Origin: Bactrocera neohumeralis
Lineage: Eukaryota > Arthropoda > Insecta > Diptera > Tephritidae
NCBI RefSeq assembly: GCF_024586455.1
Contig: NC_065919.1
Span: 14,238,368 to 14,302,367, forward strand
Direction: 5' to 3'
Length of the DNA: 64,000 nt
Shown: in pieces, positions 35,301-47,231 of the stretch
How positions within the stretch are numbered: the stretch's first letter is position 1
Layout of the letters: each line of letters begins with the position of its first letter
The notes under the pieces: model-generated
Database searches by the model: none
What the model saw: only the letters and a program-made list of their open reading frames with translations
Told to the model about the DNA's origin: nothing
Position numbers and translations under genes: made by a program

Positions 35301-36776
35301 GAGGATAGAATGAAAACAATGAAAGCCGGATATTGAAAGTGATTATTCCGGTAGTAGGGAACTGAACATATGGAACTAATACCAGATTTTTGTTTTATTC
35401 GAAAATAAATTTTAACAAATCGTAACCGCTGCAAATATGCATTTGTATGTACATATGTATGTCTAAATATATTTTTATCGAAATATTTGTTGTGTTTTCC
35501 ACGGTTTTATCAAGTAATAGAGTTGATAATTTTTGTAGAATGAAAGTGTACGCCATTTAATAGAAAGACGTGAATGTCTACATACACATACGAGTATACA
35601 TACATATGTACATATGTATGTACGCATAGTATCATATTAATACTAATATCATATCATTATTACTAAATTTACCTCCTTAACTGAGCTCTTTCGAAAATTT
35701 GTAAACAGCTATTTTATTTTTTAACGGTATTTCAGCAAAAAAATCATTTAATAATTAAGAAATTTCGTTAAAGGCGAACATCTGCCACTTTCGTTCATTA
35801 TCTTATTAAATTTTTGGTTTGTTTCTACTTCAACGAGTAGAAGTCGTGAAAGGTAGATGCATACATACATATGTACATACAATTAAATACATACATATAC
35901 ATACGCACATGTGCAGTTAGTTGGCTGCATAGCGTACTCTCAAAGCATTTCCATTTTGGAAGAGCCTAAAATATAGTTTACATCTCCATCTTTCAAAATA
36001 GATTTATTAAGATGGCGACGTCAGCGAAAATAGATCAACCTAAATGTTTGTGAAAAACATCCATATACACACATACATGTGTAGTTACACATGTATATAT
36101 ATTTATATACACACTTAGGAGCGGCTAAAAATGTTGGAAAATATTGGGTGAGAGCTACAAAACCGCAACAACTAGCCAGTGATGCAAGAAAAAATTCTCT
36201 ACCATTTAAAGTCAAAGACACCAAAACACACAAAAATAACGTCATACAAATATATTATACATATACATAAAATACTAGTTTCTGAAAAGCTATCCAAGTA
36301 TGGCCACTGCGGAGGCCGGCTCTGAGACATGCTGTTTGAGCGGATACAGCTACTCATTTCTGCAAATTCAATGTTGATCGTCTTATGGTTATATTTATAT
36401 CGTGTGAATATACATACATACATATGTATGTACTTATATTTTTATATATGAATATGTATTACTGCTTGCATGCATGACTGCTGTTTTGGTGGCAAATTAG
36501 CAACATATGTTCATTTGAATGAATGCAGAAACTCAAGTTGCAAATAATATGGTATTATGGTTCTAAACCTAAAGCTAAATTTGGTGATCTTCATATTCAT
36601 ACATACATATGTATGTATGTATATGTTTAAGACTGTAATATGGAAGCTACGCGGAATATCACCGGAAAATTTTAGAAGAATTTAAGATTTTCTAATGAAA
36701 ACCCTTTCATTTTGAGCGAATTTGAAAACAGTTATCCATAAATCAGTTATTTCCGGTTTTTTTTTCATTTCAAATA
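35300..36776. other. Non-coding, microsatellite-rich
   Basis: Several ACATACATATGTATGT blocks (35580-35635, 35860-35910, 36400-36440, 36600-36630). Frames on the minus strand at 36.0-36.4 kb are by-products of these. No gene supported. Confidence 0.55.
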
Positions 36777-37030
36777 CAGGGTTTTCCAATAATAGTGATA
36801 AACAAAAACACACTAATTGTTAAGGAATTCGATGAACCCAATTTTCGAGTAATTTTCCACTAAAACAAATCATTTGTCATTAATAGCACGTTCAATATTG
36901 ACTTCTTCAGCTTGAAGAGAGTCTGGTTTATTGTTAAAGACCAATGACTTCAAATAACTCACAACTTCTTGGAGACCATTCAATGACACAATTTCTTAAA
37001 ATAATCGAATCCTTGCTTCTGAGTATATCC
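36777..37030 (-). mobile_element. End fragment of a Tc1/mariner-superfamily element
   Basis: Starts CAGGGTTTTCCAATAATAG after TA at 36775-36776, and then follows the same order as the copy at 9378 (ATTAATAGCACGTTCAATATTGA, CTGGTTTATTGTTAAAGACC, CAATGACTTCAAA). Only the C-terminal end of the family is left. Confidence 0.75.
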
Positions 37031-37480
37031 AGACATATTTAAATGGTCGAAACGATACTTAGAAATCATATCATCCCTTTTGGAGAGGTATATGTACAGT
37101 AAAATTATTTTCTATTAAAAATTGTGAGAAAAGAAATATAGTTATTTCCCGAATTTTTCGCATTAATTTTCTCATAAAATCTGTTAATTTGCTTCGTGTT
37201 CGGGAACACAGCTATTGCAATAAAAGTCAGCATTAAATGAACTGCCTTACCCACAGAAGTTGCCACCGGAGTTTTGAAATTTCTATTTTATTTTTTCATA
37301 TTTCATTCATTTGCTATTTTAGACGATGAAATATTTTTATATTATACGTTATTTTGACAAATGCTGTGTGAAACAAGCTAAAATTTTCATCATTCATTTC
37401 ATAATATGCGAATACCTAAAAATTTAGTATTTTTCGCTAAATCCCTGAATCCACTACATCTTTTTGCCTTATCAAAAGAC
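37031..37480. other. Upstream region of ENY2
   Basis: AT-rich with no coding signal. Confidence 0.4.
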
Positions 37481-37481
37481 T

Positions 37482-37489
37482 TATCGATA
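37482..37489. promoter_or_regulatory. DRE upstream of ENY2
   Basis: Exact TATCGATA about 190 bases before the start codon. It suggests broad, housekeeping-type expression. Confidence 0.55.
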
Positions 37490-37680
37490 TTTTTGTTTTG
37501 TGCACATTTTCGTCGCCTTGTCAATTATTCTCTGTTGTAAACAAACCCGGACTACGGCATAAAACAATTTGCAAGAATTAAATTCAAAGTAAAAGCAAAT
37601 TATTTTGAAGATAATATAACCAGTTATTATTTGCAATACTTTCGGAACTCATCAATTTCTTACAGAATTTACCAACTAAT

Positions 37681-38029
37681 ATGACATTAACAAAGACTGT
37701 GGACCAGGCTACCATTCTCAGTGGTGATCGTTCCAAGTAAGTACAAGCGCTCATACATATGTAATTCTTGAAATTTCTATCAATCTCTGCTTATACCGAT
37801 TAGATTAAAAGATTTGCTTTGTAATCGTTTGGCTGAATGTGGTTGGCGTGATGAGGTGCGTCTGATGTGTCGTAATATCATCAAGGAGAAAGGCAACAAC
37901 ATAAAAGTGGAACAATTAATTGCCGACGTTACACCACGCGCTCGTGCCTCTGTTCCCGATGCAGTGAAAAAAGAACTACTTATGAAGATCAAGGCAATTT
38001 TAGCTGCACAAGAAGGTATCGATTTGTAA
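37681..38029 (+). CDS. e(y)2: ENY2 / enhancer of yellow 2, SAGA and TREX-2 subunit
   Basis: Exon 1 is 37681-37736 and exon 2 is 37804-38029, joined through a 67-base GT-AG intron into 93 residues. The sequence MTLTKTVDQATILSGDRSKL, then LLCNRLAECGWRDEVRLMCR and TPRARASVPDAVKKELLMKI, is the conserved ENY2 fold of a few helices. ENY2 is a small shared subunit of the SAGA deubiquitinase module and of the TREX-2 mRNA export complex at nuclear pores. Length agrees with the family (about 95-100 residues); the C-terminal acidic tail is short. In D. melanogaster the X-linked e(y)2 is described as an intronless retrocopy of an intron-bearing source gene (e(y)2b), so this intron-bearing copy probably represents the source locus. 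Confidence 0.93.
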
Positions 38030-38480
38030 ATGGAAGTTGCAGATGAGGATGCCGTGAATTAACTATTTTAATTATACAAACATATATATATACAAAAAAT
38101 GCTGATAATACTGTTAGAGCATCGTATTATTTTTAGTTAAAGGATTATGTTTTAATATCACAATTTCTACGCGTTTTTTGTGAAGTCCTCTTCGTAATTT
38201 AAATGAACAAATCTTTGTGTGTACAAAATTTATGAAGCAGTATTTAATTTTTTGCTTTATATAATTATATGTGTTATATGTTTAAGAGTGTACATTTTTG
38301 AGCTGTCTTATACATTATTTGACTGGTGGAAGACATAGGGACACATACTTTTAAAAAGGGTCAAAGAACATTGTACTGCCGTCATCAGCTTTATATGATT
38401 GCAACTCTATATCCAACAATGATATAAAGAATATTTGTATTGAAATAGATTAACACTTACCGATCCAAACGGGATTAGAT
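38030..38480. other. ENY2 3' flank
   Basis: AT-rich with no frame of note; probably includes the 3' UTR. Confidence 0.4.
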
Positions 38481-38490
38481 CGCCGAAGAA

Positions 38491-38550
38491 ACAGCCCTTG
38501 GCCGGATGAAATCCGGGTTAATTCCGGTGCGTAGAACCGGCTGTCGTGGG
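38491..38550 (-). repeat. Short dispersed repeat with conserved hairpin
   Basis: On the minus strand this reads CACGACAGCCGGTTCTACG, CACCGGAATTAACCCGG, then a stem CCGGAT-TTC-ATCCGG and CCAAGGGCTG. A second copy with the same stem but a different loop lies at 61972-62035 on the plus strand. The surrounding 38450-38641 minus frame follows this repeat and ends in a GTAAGTG word; I do not regard it as a host gene. Confidence 0.6.
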
Positions 38551-39183
38551 AATTGTATTGAAATCGGCATGTGGGTGTAATGTTGCCCGCAGTGTAGACG
38601 CATAAAGCCGAGTCGAGCGCATTTTCCCATTTATGCAACACGCGCGTGATTGCAGCAGACGCGGCCGATCAAGTGAAAAAACGAGCTATTTGAAGAATGG
38701 CGTCTTGTAGCCACCTACGTATGAACATGCGATGGAAGTTTTAATAGTCAGAGAAAGGCTTCTAATCTATATGTATCAACGAGTTTAATTATATGGTTCT
38801 TCGAGTGAAACCCTAAACTTTGGAACAATTAAAAATTGGCTCCATGTAGGCTTTGCTCTATTAATGAAATTAAAAACAGCACCGGCTAAATTTCGGTATT
38901 TATATGATGTTACTGATGCCGGGAATTGTATTTCTTGATTCGAACTCGACCTCCGACTTCTGTTCTATCGGAACAGCGCATTATGATGACCATTTGAACT
39001 CGAAGAACCCGTCTAAATCCACTCTTTAAACATGTTATAATATAACCACGTCAATAAAATAATGAGTGGCAGCGTAAAAACGTATAATAATGCTCTTTAA
39101 TTTTAAATTATTCTATATAAATATATATGTATGTATTTTGCTTTAATAAAAAAATAATACTGGAGGCACTCATCATCTTCTGC

Positions 39184-42100
39184 TCAGAGCACGGAATTGC
39201 AGAGCCCACAGTTGCTCACCGGACACGTTTTCATTTCTTTGTGCACACCCACGCGCAATACCGCGGCCATACCGATCTCCGAGTGCGTGGATATGTGACA
39301 GTGCAGGATCCAATAACCGGGGCTGTCCGTATAGAAACGAAGTATTGTATAACCGTAGGCTGGCACTTGCACAGTGTCCTTCAGTGGTGCACCTCGCTCC
39401 CGACGCGGCAATGGTGTGCGACGATCAATCTCTTCTATCTGGAAAAATAACAAATACATGTGTATGTACATATGTGAATGTGGTGGAAATCAAGAACTTA
39501 TTGCTTTACTAACATTTTGAATGCGATCAGCTCCCAGTACGCCAATGCCAACCACACGAAATGTGTAGCCATGCAAGTGAATGGGATGGGCCGTTTCAGT
39601 GGTGCTCGAGATCACGAATTCGACATCATTAAACGCCGGCACCTCGGCACCTCGATCACATTCGCACATTTGCAATGACGACTGCGACAATTCAAGCCCA
39701 TTGCAGCTTGCTGGGTTTTGTTGCAGAGGAATTGACCAATACCTAGATTGCGTGTCTGCAGCAGAGAGACACGTGATGGCATTGTGAAAGTGATATCGTC
39801 CATCTGAAAGAGATACTGATTTTTGGTGCGCACGGTCATGCTGGTGTAGAAGGTGCGTTGTGGCACGGCCGCTGGTACCGAGCGTTTCTCCAATGCTTTC
39901 AAGTCGACAATTGTGATTAGATTTTCGTCATTGTTGGGTGGCTTATCGACGGTATTGAGTTCCTTGCCGGTCGGTTCGTATAAATAGAACACCTTCGCTT
40001 TTGGTAGCGCACGTCGTTTGGCACCCTCGTAGTGTAATACTGCCTCCTGATGTAACCTATTAATTTTGCAGAAGTTGTAGCCCTTAACGCGTATCCAATA
40101 GTTTTCGACGGCTTGGTTTGCGTGCAGAACAAAATCGAAACGTTCGCCACCATGCAATGTTATCTTGCTCACCTTTACGGGTTCAATATCATTACCATCA
40201 CTGGCAATGACGATGAGTTCATGATTATCGATGCTTATGCTTATCGGGCAATTGGCTACACCTGTGACGAGTAATAGTAAACGAAGCGACTTTGGCATAA
40301 AATAATAAAAAATGGTATAATTAATTTCCGTTTACCGTTAAAGACTACACGGAAGCGATACCTGCCGCCGCGCACAACGGAATAGGTTGAGTAGAGGGTA
40401 GGTGTCGTTTTGATCGGTTTGCTGCCATTTACTGGTGGTATTTTCCGTCCAACACCATCAATTAGTATACTCTGCGGCACTGAGCCTTCTTGATCGTACA
40501 TCCAATCTTGCAGCATAATTGTGTGCTCCGAGAAGTCGAAGTCGTATAGAGATCCATGTACATCTTCCACTTTTGGTTGTCTCACCACCAACGCGCCGGC
40601 TATGCCGAAACCTCGTTGATGCCCCACATGACTATGCCACCAATGCGTGCCGACATGATCCACCTCGAAGCGATAACGAAACGCTTGGCCGGGTTCAATT
40701 GGATACTGCGTAATATATGGCACACCATCCATATGCGGTGTCTGCCGCTGATGCAAGCCATGCCAGTGTATAGTGGTGATGTCATGCATGCTATTGATAA
40801 CATCTACGACGATCATGTCACCTTGACACACTTCGATCGTTTGGCCGGGTAATTGCCCGTTAACAACCATAACTTCCGTCTTCACGCCATCCGCATACTT
40901 GCAATCGTCGAAGCCTTCGAAATCTTGCACTGCGTACGTGTCGATATACTCACGCCCACCAACCTTAAAGCGAAATCGTTGCTCGAGATAACGCTCACAA
41001 CTCGGATTAAAGGTATCGTCGTAGTGCACGACGAAGTAATAGTAGCATGTCATCGACTCATTGGCGCGGCATGTGCGTTTACAAGGGTGATCGGCGAAAT
41101 TTTTATATTGACCACTGCGCCAAGCTTTGCTTTCTGCGTACGTGGGCTGAGGAAAGAGCTCCAGCATCTGTTCATATTTGCTAATGTATGCTTGAAGAAA
41201 AGATGATTTTTAAAAGTATTAAACTTGTGTTTGAAGTCCTCTAAGCCTATTATGCGGAGGAAATAATACTTATGTATATGTATATACGGACCACGATCAT
41301 TTACATACTATGTACCTACTTGTATATAGATTTTTAAATGCTTTAAAATTGCCGAAGTTATAAAGTTCTCACCTCGATGTCTTACTGAACTTCGATTTGG
41401 AATAATTAGTGATTTTGAGTGGGTAACTAAGTCGAGTTCCCAAGCTGGAACCTTGAAGCTGAAATTAGCCATTGAAATCTGAAACTTTATACATCGGACC
41501 GAACATTTGAATCTTGGTAAAACCTTATCAATATCGAGAGCACAGTGTTTATAAATAGAATGCTTTATATTTTCTTTTTTCTGATTAATATCTTTAATTT
41601 TTAATGGAGATTTCTCTAATAATAAGAAGTCTTCGAATTGTGGATATATTTTTGTGAGTAAAATAATGATCTTTCGTAGAAAAGCTTTAAAGTTTTCGCT
41701 TGAATATCTTCATTTACGAAATTATACAGGGTTTGTGCGGAAAGTAATAAGACTGAGTCGATTTAAAAAAATTTATTGAACCAATCGTTAAAAATTTTAA
41801 AAACCTTCAAAATAGGCACCTTCTGCGACGATGCAGCGCAGCCAGCGCGATTTCCAAGCATTAAAGGCGTCACGGAAAGCATTCTTCGGACTAGCCTTGA
41901 GATCCAAAGTGCATGCTACTTAGATCTCCTCTGACGTCTCAAAATGCTGGCCACATCTGGGCTGTAGGACGGCTGCGGAAGCGTTGGGATGCCGGCCTCG
42001 GTTAGATAGCTGTTTACAAGAAAGGCAGTGTCAGCCGGGGCGTTGCGGTGGTGCAACTTCCAATCGGCTGCGATGTCTTGTCGGACCAGATAGACCCTTT

Positions 42101-42699
42101 CGATCGCGAACCTTTGCTCTAACGAACGCTGCATATTCGGCTTGCACCACTCACAGAAACACGTCACTCGAAAAAGTTTGTCCTGTTCTCCAGGTGCTCG
42201 GAGACAACTGACCAGCCGCTCGTACGTTAGCTAGGAACGCCCTCTACCCAATCCAGCCGGTGCGCGCACGCTCCGAAAGTCCTATTACTTTGCGGACTAA
42301 CCCTGTTTACTGGTTATGTTTATTTATTATGTACAGATATTGTTCTAAAAAAATCAATAGCTTGAAAATTCCTCCAAAAACTAGATGCACGCGATTGGAC
42401 CACTGAAAGAATACATGTCGTTTGTAATAGTGTGAGATCATTTAGTCGTGACAGGAGACACTCGTGGAGTCTCTTCAACCATATTTTAACGTAAATATTC
42501 CAAAATAAACAATCATTACCGGAGTTCAAAAAAATTTGTTTGCAAAATACTTTTTTCATATGAATATATAAATGTATATGTATGTATGTATATCTTTAAA
42601 TGTGTTTAACTTCTTAGAGGAAGTATGTACCTAGTAAGTACCTTCACACAGCACACCAAATACAAATATCGCCAGAGAAATTATTAGCAGTGAGTTCAT
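39184..42699 (-). CDS. Secreted multicopper oxidase (laccase/ferroxidase-like) with frameshift
   Basis: Four minus-strand exons: 42699-42642 (signal peptide, MNSLLIISLAIFVFGVLC), 41190-40336, 40261-39514 and 39438-39184. All introns are GT-AG and all junctions agree in phase. Four copper-ligand clusters are visible: IHWHGLHQ near residue 161, HWWHSH near 205, HPIHLHG in exon 3 and HCHISTHSEIGM in exon 4, whose Met is the type-1 axial ligand. A Cys-rich N-terminal part precedes the first cupredoxin domain, as in insect enzymes. It would oxidise phenols or Fe(II) outside the cell. At 39638-39653 the 8-base word GGCACCTC occurs twice in tandem, shifting the frame between the second and third copper clusters. 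As read, the product ends at about residue 520 and lacks the last two clusters; without one copy the frame is open for about 635 residues. True pseudogene, polymorphism or assembly error cannot be told apart here. Confidence 0.9.
41727..42305 (-). mobile_element. Deleted Tc1/mariner element in oxidase intron 1
   Basis: The ends CAGGGTTTGTGCGGAAAGTA (after TA at 41725-41726) and TACTTTGCGGACTAACCCTG are inverted copies. Minus-strand remnants WKLHHRNAPADTAFLVNSYL and LPQPSYSPDVAS derive from the second and third acid regions of the transposase, but the second Asp is changed (HHRNAP). At about 580 bases it is non-autonomous. Confidence 0.8.
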
Positions 42700-43555
42700 T
42701 TTTATTTTATTTATATATTTAAAATTTTTTTGGTAATTTTTAGCTTTGTGTAATGTCCAGTTCTTCACATATAAACACTAAATAAATAATATTTTTTAAC
42801 ACTTTTATGTATCTACAAGTTTTTCGGCAAAAGCCGTCGGCACTTATGCGATCGTACTGGCGTTACTTTTTGACGTTTTATTTTTAAATAAATATACCGT
42901 TACCGTATTTTGAATAACTACTCAACGCGCCCATAAAGATGATGCTTTTATAGCTGCTGGTATACACAATAAGGTTCTGAATTTCTGGTTAAAATGACAT
43001 AAGTGAGGTTAACAGTTTCTGCTTTTCCAACAGTAAACAATGGTCGCACATGAAATTCTAAAGCTAAATTGATTTTTTTTTGTGTTACGCAATGAACTTA
43101 ATATTTTGCTGTACATTTAACGATTTTTTTCTATAAAATTTTTTTTTTTCTATAAAAGAAGAAGCAAACCTGTTGACTTGAGTTATAACTTTTTCAAAAA
43201 TTTGGAGACAAGTTGTCGATATCAGATCGTCCTAATATAAGCCTATACAAATATGCGCTGAAGTTATCACTGGCTACATACATACATATGTACATATATA
43301 TACATATATGTATATGCACATACACACATATTGGGTGTACATGTGTATGTACTCATGTTCATATATAAATTTATCTTACCATACTCTTGTTAGTTATTAC
43401 TTATCTTGGCAGAATGATATATGTACATACATATGTATGTATATACACATGTATGAGTATTAAGTTTTCAGTAGAATCGAAATTTGAATACTTCTTACAT
43501 TTTTTAATTACCGTGACTTACATTCATATACCATAAACATCATACTTCTGATCTG
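42700..43555. other. Oxidase upstream region and microsatellites
   Basis: The oxidase promoter must be here, but I see no clear core motif. 43270-43350 and 43420-43460 are TATACATATGTATAT-type repeats. Confidence 0.45.
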
Positions 43556-43559
43556 CAGA

Positions 43560-44250
43560 CTTAGATTCGTATTTATAGCACACAACCTGTAGGAATCCCC
43601 GCAAAACTAATACGGCTGTGTAAACTGACGTTGAGCAAAACGAAAAGCTCCGCCAGAATCGGGAAGAAGCTCTCCGAGCCGTTGGATACCAAACGAGGTT
43701 ACAGACAAGGCGACTCCCTATCGTGCGACTTCTACTCCTGGGAAAATAATTCGAGCTGCAGGGCTGAATGGAGAAGGTGCAGTCATCTATAAGAGTGTGC
43801 AGCTGCTGGTATACGCCGATGTTATTGATATCTTTGGCCTCAACAACCGCGCCGTTAGTTCTGATTTCTCCAGACTTGGTAAAAAAGTGAAGCAATGAAA
43901 CGAAGTCAAGACGAAATCACCTCTCATCAAACAAACAGTCGTCTTGGCTCCCACGTCATTGTTGACAGTCATAACTTCGAAGTAGTGCATAATTTCGTCT
44001 ATCTTGGAACCACAAACAACAATGTCAGCCTCGAAATCCAACGCAGAATAACTCTTGCCAACAGGTGCTACTTTGGACTGAGTAACCAATTGAAAAGTAA
44101 AGTACTCTCTCAACGAACAAAGACCAAACTCTACAAGTCCCTCATCATCCCCGTCCTGCTATATGGAGCAAGGTCATAGACGATGATAACAGCTGATGAA
44201 TCGGCGTTATGAGTTTTCGAGAGAAAGGTTGTGCCGAAGATTTTTGGTGT
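43560..44250 (+). mobile_element. Decayed non-LTR retrotransposon (second copy of the 5-6.5 kb family)
   Basis: Plus strand: GIPAKLIRLCKLTLSKTKSS (about 43591-43650, continuous with the palm block of the RT), then a frame-shifted GDSLSCDFYS, and 43895-44179 with SRLGSHVIVDSHNFEVVHNF, VYLGTTNNNVSLEIQRRITL and KSLIIPVLLYGARS. The same blocks occur at 5.58-6.15 kb. Dead. Confidence 0.85.
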
Positions 44251-46100
44251 TCTGCGCATTGATAACAGCAAATAACGCAGTCGATGGAATGTTTTTTTCT
44301 AAGCAAATATGGTTATTTTGGTTAGCGTATTATTAAATAGATTGTTCCTTTTAGTACTACACTCATAGACGATGCAGATAGAGATTGATCTTAGATTACA
44401 CACAAAACATTATGACAGACTCTTACTTTCTAGTCAGCAAAGTCTTTGTCTATAATTATTTTACTATTTTCTGCGAAAAGCCTTTTTGAATCCATAACCT
44501 ACCTTCTACTTACTTAACAACTCCGATGTCAGCTAAAGTTGAGGCTCAAGGAAATGAGCTATTGCAACAATATCGGATCATACGAAAAATGCTGTAAGAT
44601 GCGAGCGTATGAATTGCAATGTAAAGAAGTTATTGTGTCGCGTTGGGGTTCATTGTGTACATATACATATATATATGGTATAACGGTATGTAGCGTATAA
44701 GTAGACGTTCAACTGTTGCAGTATTCGGACTGTGGAAATTTGATTTTTTAAAGCGTATGCCATTGCTTCTGAAATTCATATTGCCAATTAAGTTGTTTAC
44801 AAAGTACTACATTGGTTCATGCAGATTTATGTACGTGTGTTTATGCGCTCTCACGAAATCTAAAATTGCAAATATGTTTTTAAAATCTGTATTAATTTTG
44901 AAAACGTCAATTTTGCTTTCTAAGCTCTATTGCCGCTTTGACTGATGCTTATGACGGCACTTCATCATGTTGTATAAACCAATAACCGATTTGAATTGCA
45001 GAGCCGGAGTTCTTTGTGTAATATTTAGCGATTTCTATATATTAGCAAAGTTTACTGATCAACAATGAAAATAGAGTTTTTTCGAAGTGTTTAGCAGTTG
45101 CTTTAATCATTTTATTTCTTTAAATTTTTTAAAGTCGTCATGCTTAATATTATATACTATATATACAATGTGCTTCTTCAAACATAAATTATACAGTTAC
45201 ATACGCACGATGTTATTTAGCTGGGTTATATGTATATAAAAACTTTTATTACTATGAGTACTTATAGGTATACGGACAAGCACTAAATATTTCCTTTATT
45301 CGCTAAAATTATGTGGACATCGACTTTAAAACAAAAGAGACTAATTAAAATACTATTTTAATAAAAAAATGGGGGTTCTTCTATAATAGTTTTGGTTAAA
45401 ATTACAACTTACGCAGCTATTAGGGACAATTGTTCGTTGATTATACATACTTACACGGTAATGAATAGTAGCAAACAATATCGAGGGAATTTACTCAGAT
45501 TTAAAGGGAAATCTTTGTTCAGCTAATATAAAATATAAACGCGTATTTATTATTGAGAATAACAAATTTGATTTCTACTTATTAAGGTTACTTTTAAATA
45601 TACATATGTATGTTTGCTAATTGGCAACTGTGGTATGCACTTAGAAACAGTTTATTTACTGCTTTTGACTATGGATATGAAGGCTTTTTCTGGTTTTTTC
45701 AACCAGCTGACTGTTTATTGTTTACATGTGGTGGTTTTGGTGGGTTTTCTTGTGATTTTCATATAACTTTTTTATTTTTACTTTTTGCGAATAATATTAT
45801 AGTAAATATATATATTTGAGTATTTGAAAGAATGGTTTATCTTTAAAATGCTTTTAATTTATGCAAAAATGTAACCCTTTCCGTTTTAGTGTTGCTTTGG
45901 TAGACATATTCTTAAACAAAAAAAAACAATTTCGCGTTAAATGAAATGTCGTGATTTAAGAAAACTAAAAATCTAAAACTTTCATCAGCTGAAATACTAT
46001 AGTACAATTCCTATCATTATACTTTGTATGCACAAATATTGATGGCTACAGTTGAATACGAGTACATATAATGGAAATTCAATTTGGCTTCGCAATATCA
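44251..46100. other. Non-coding; probable Alh 3' side
   Basis: AT-rich without supportable genes. If the exon ending at 46101 is used, its 3' UTR lies here. The 69-codon plus frame at 45610-45819 has no motif. Confidence 0.45.
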
Positions 46101-47231
46101 TTATTTTTTATTCAAAAGTGAATTAATGGAGAAATTCGAATTGAATTTCACATTCGGTTCGTCGGCACATGGTGGTTGCTGTCGCTGTTCTTGTTGCAAT
46201 AACAATTGGTTATTATCATTGCTCTGTTGCTGATCATGCAATGCTAACTGCTTATCACCGCCAATTGTTGTCGTTGCTTTTGCCAATGCGCCGCTTACAT
46301 CCGCTGTCGGCGCTAAATTCACTGATTTCAATTTGTGACGCGGCTTGCGCAAAAACTTTGTTGAAATTGTGAATTTACCTGGCTTGCTGCTTGCTTTTGC
46401 AGTGCTTGTTGTGGTACTTGTTGTTGTTGTCAATGCGGTAGTAGCAGTCATGTTTGTTGTTGGCGACATGAAATCCAATTGCTGCTGTGGCGTCAACAAC
46501 TCATCGACTGCGCGTTGCTCAACATACGTGTTAAGACGCTTAGCTTCTGTCGAACTCATTGCCATATAATTATCTACATTATGCCCCTCTTGTTGACGCA
46601 ACATTTCCTGTTGTAAGTGTGTGACATAACATATTGCCGGTGTCTTTTGCCTGCGTTGCTGTCGCTGCTGCTGTTGTTGTTGTTGTCCATCGAAATAATT
46701 GAGAAAATTCTGTACGTGCATCAAATTGTCATTGCCACCAGCCAGTTTGCGCTGCAATTCCACACCCTCACATTCATTGGCATCCTCTTCATCGGCTTCG
46801 GCTTCGTAGTCTAACGAACGCAGTGAAGAGGAAATTGCCGAGGATGAGCTGCTGTTATCGCACGGACTACGACTGGGTGTGCCACAGCGGTTTCGTTGTT
46901 CAAATGACGCAACATTGCAGTCCAGCGTGTAAATATCGCCTGCGTTGTTTGTTTTTGCCGGCGTTTGCTCTTCATCGGAGGAAATTTTAATGGTATCACT
47001 GTCGGCAGCTGTTTCTTCTTCTTGTTTCTTCGCTTTTTTGCGTGGGAGAATTTCTTTTTGGTGAGCATTTTGCAATTTCGTTTTTTGTTGCAACTTTGGC
47101 TGTTGTCTGGCTGCTTGTTGCAATGCTGCCCTTTCTCCCTTTGTTTTTTGTGGAGTTTTTGCTTTTTTTGACGCTCGTTTTCCTGCTTGTTGTTGCTGCT
47201 GCTGCTGCTGGTCTGTCGTGTGCCGTTGTGG
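46101..47231 (-). CDS. Possible alternative last exon of Alh, or last exon of a separate gene
   Basis: A minus-strand frame, open for more than 370 codons, has no ATG near its 5' end, so it needs an upstream exon. An acceptor at 47232-47233 (pyrimidine-rich, ending CGTCAG) gives phase 0, which fits a donor CAG|GTAGTA at 48610 inside the last sure Alh exon, also phase 0. The product begins with poly-Gln, then a Lys-rich block (GKRASKKAKTPQKTKGE), a SUMO-interacting-like acidic stretch (TIKISSDEE), more Gln and Thr/Ser runs, a basic block (KFLRKPRHKLKSVN) and ends NFSINSLLNKK, which fits the eh1 type Groucho-binding pattern F-x-I-x-x-L-L. I recognise no catalytic domain. The splice link to Alh is an inference. 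Confidence 0.5.
   Translation of the reverse strand, partial: PQRHTTDQQQQQQQQAGKRASKKAKTPQKTKGERAALQQAARQQPKLQQKTKLQNAHQKEILPRKKAKKQEEETAADSDTIKISSDEEQTPAKTNNAGDIYTLDCNVASFEQRNRCGTPSRSPCDNSSSSSAISSSLRSLDYEAEADEEDANECEGVELQRKLAGGNDNLMHVQNFLNYFDGQQQQQQQRQQRRQKTPAICYVTHLQQEMLRQQEGHNVDNYMAMSSTEAKRLNTYVEQRAVDELLTPQQQLDFMSPTTNMTATTALTTTTSTTTSTAKASSKPGKFTISTKFLRKPRHKLKSVNLAPTADVSGALAKATTTIGGDKQLALHDQQQSNDNNQLLLQQEQRQQPPCADEPNVKFNSNFSINSLLNKK

Noticed and set aside
36021..36423. Two minus frames of 74 codons
   Set aside because: Built largely from TACATATGTATG microsatellite; no motifs.
38450..38641. 63-codon minus frame with a GTAAGTG word, as a further oxidase or host exon
   Set aside because: It lies downstream of the oxidase stop and coincides with a short repeat that also occurs at 62.0 kb.
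45610..45819. 69-codon plus frame rich in Phe and Leu as a small membrane protein
   Set aside because: Composition fits T-rich DNA; no signal of selection, promoter or homologue can be seen.
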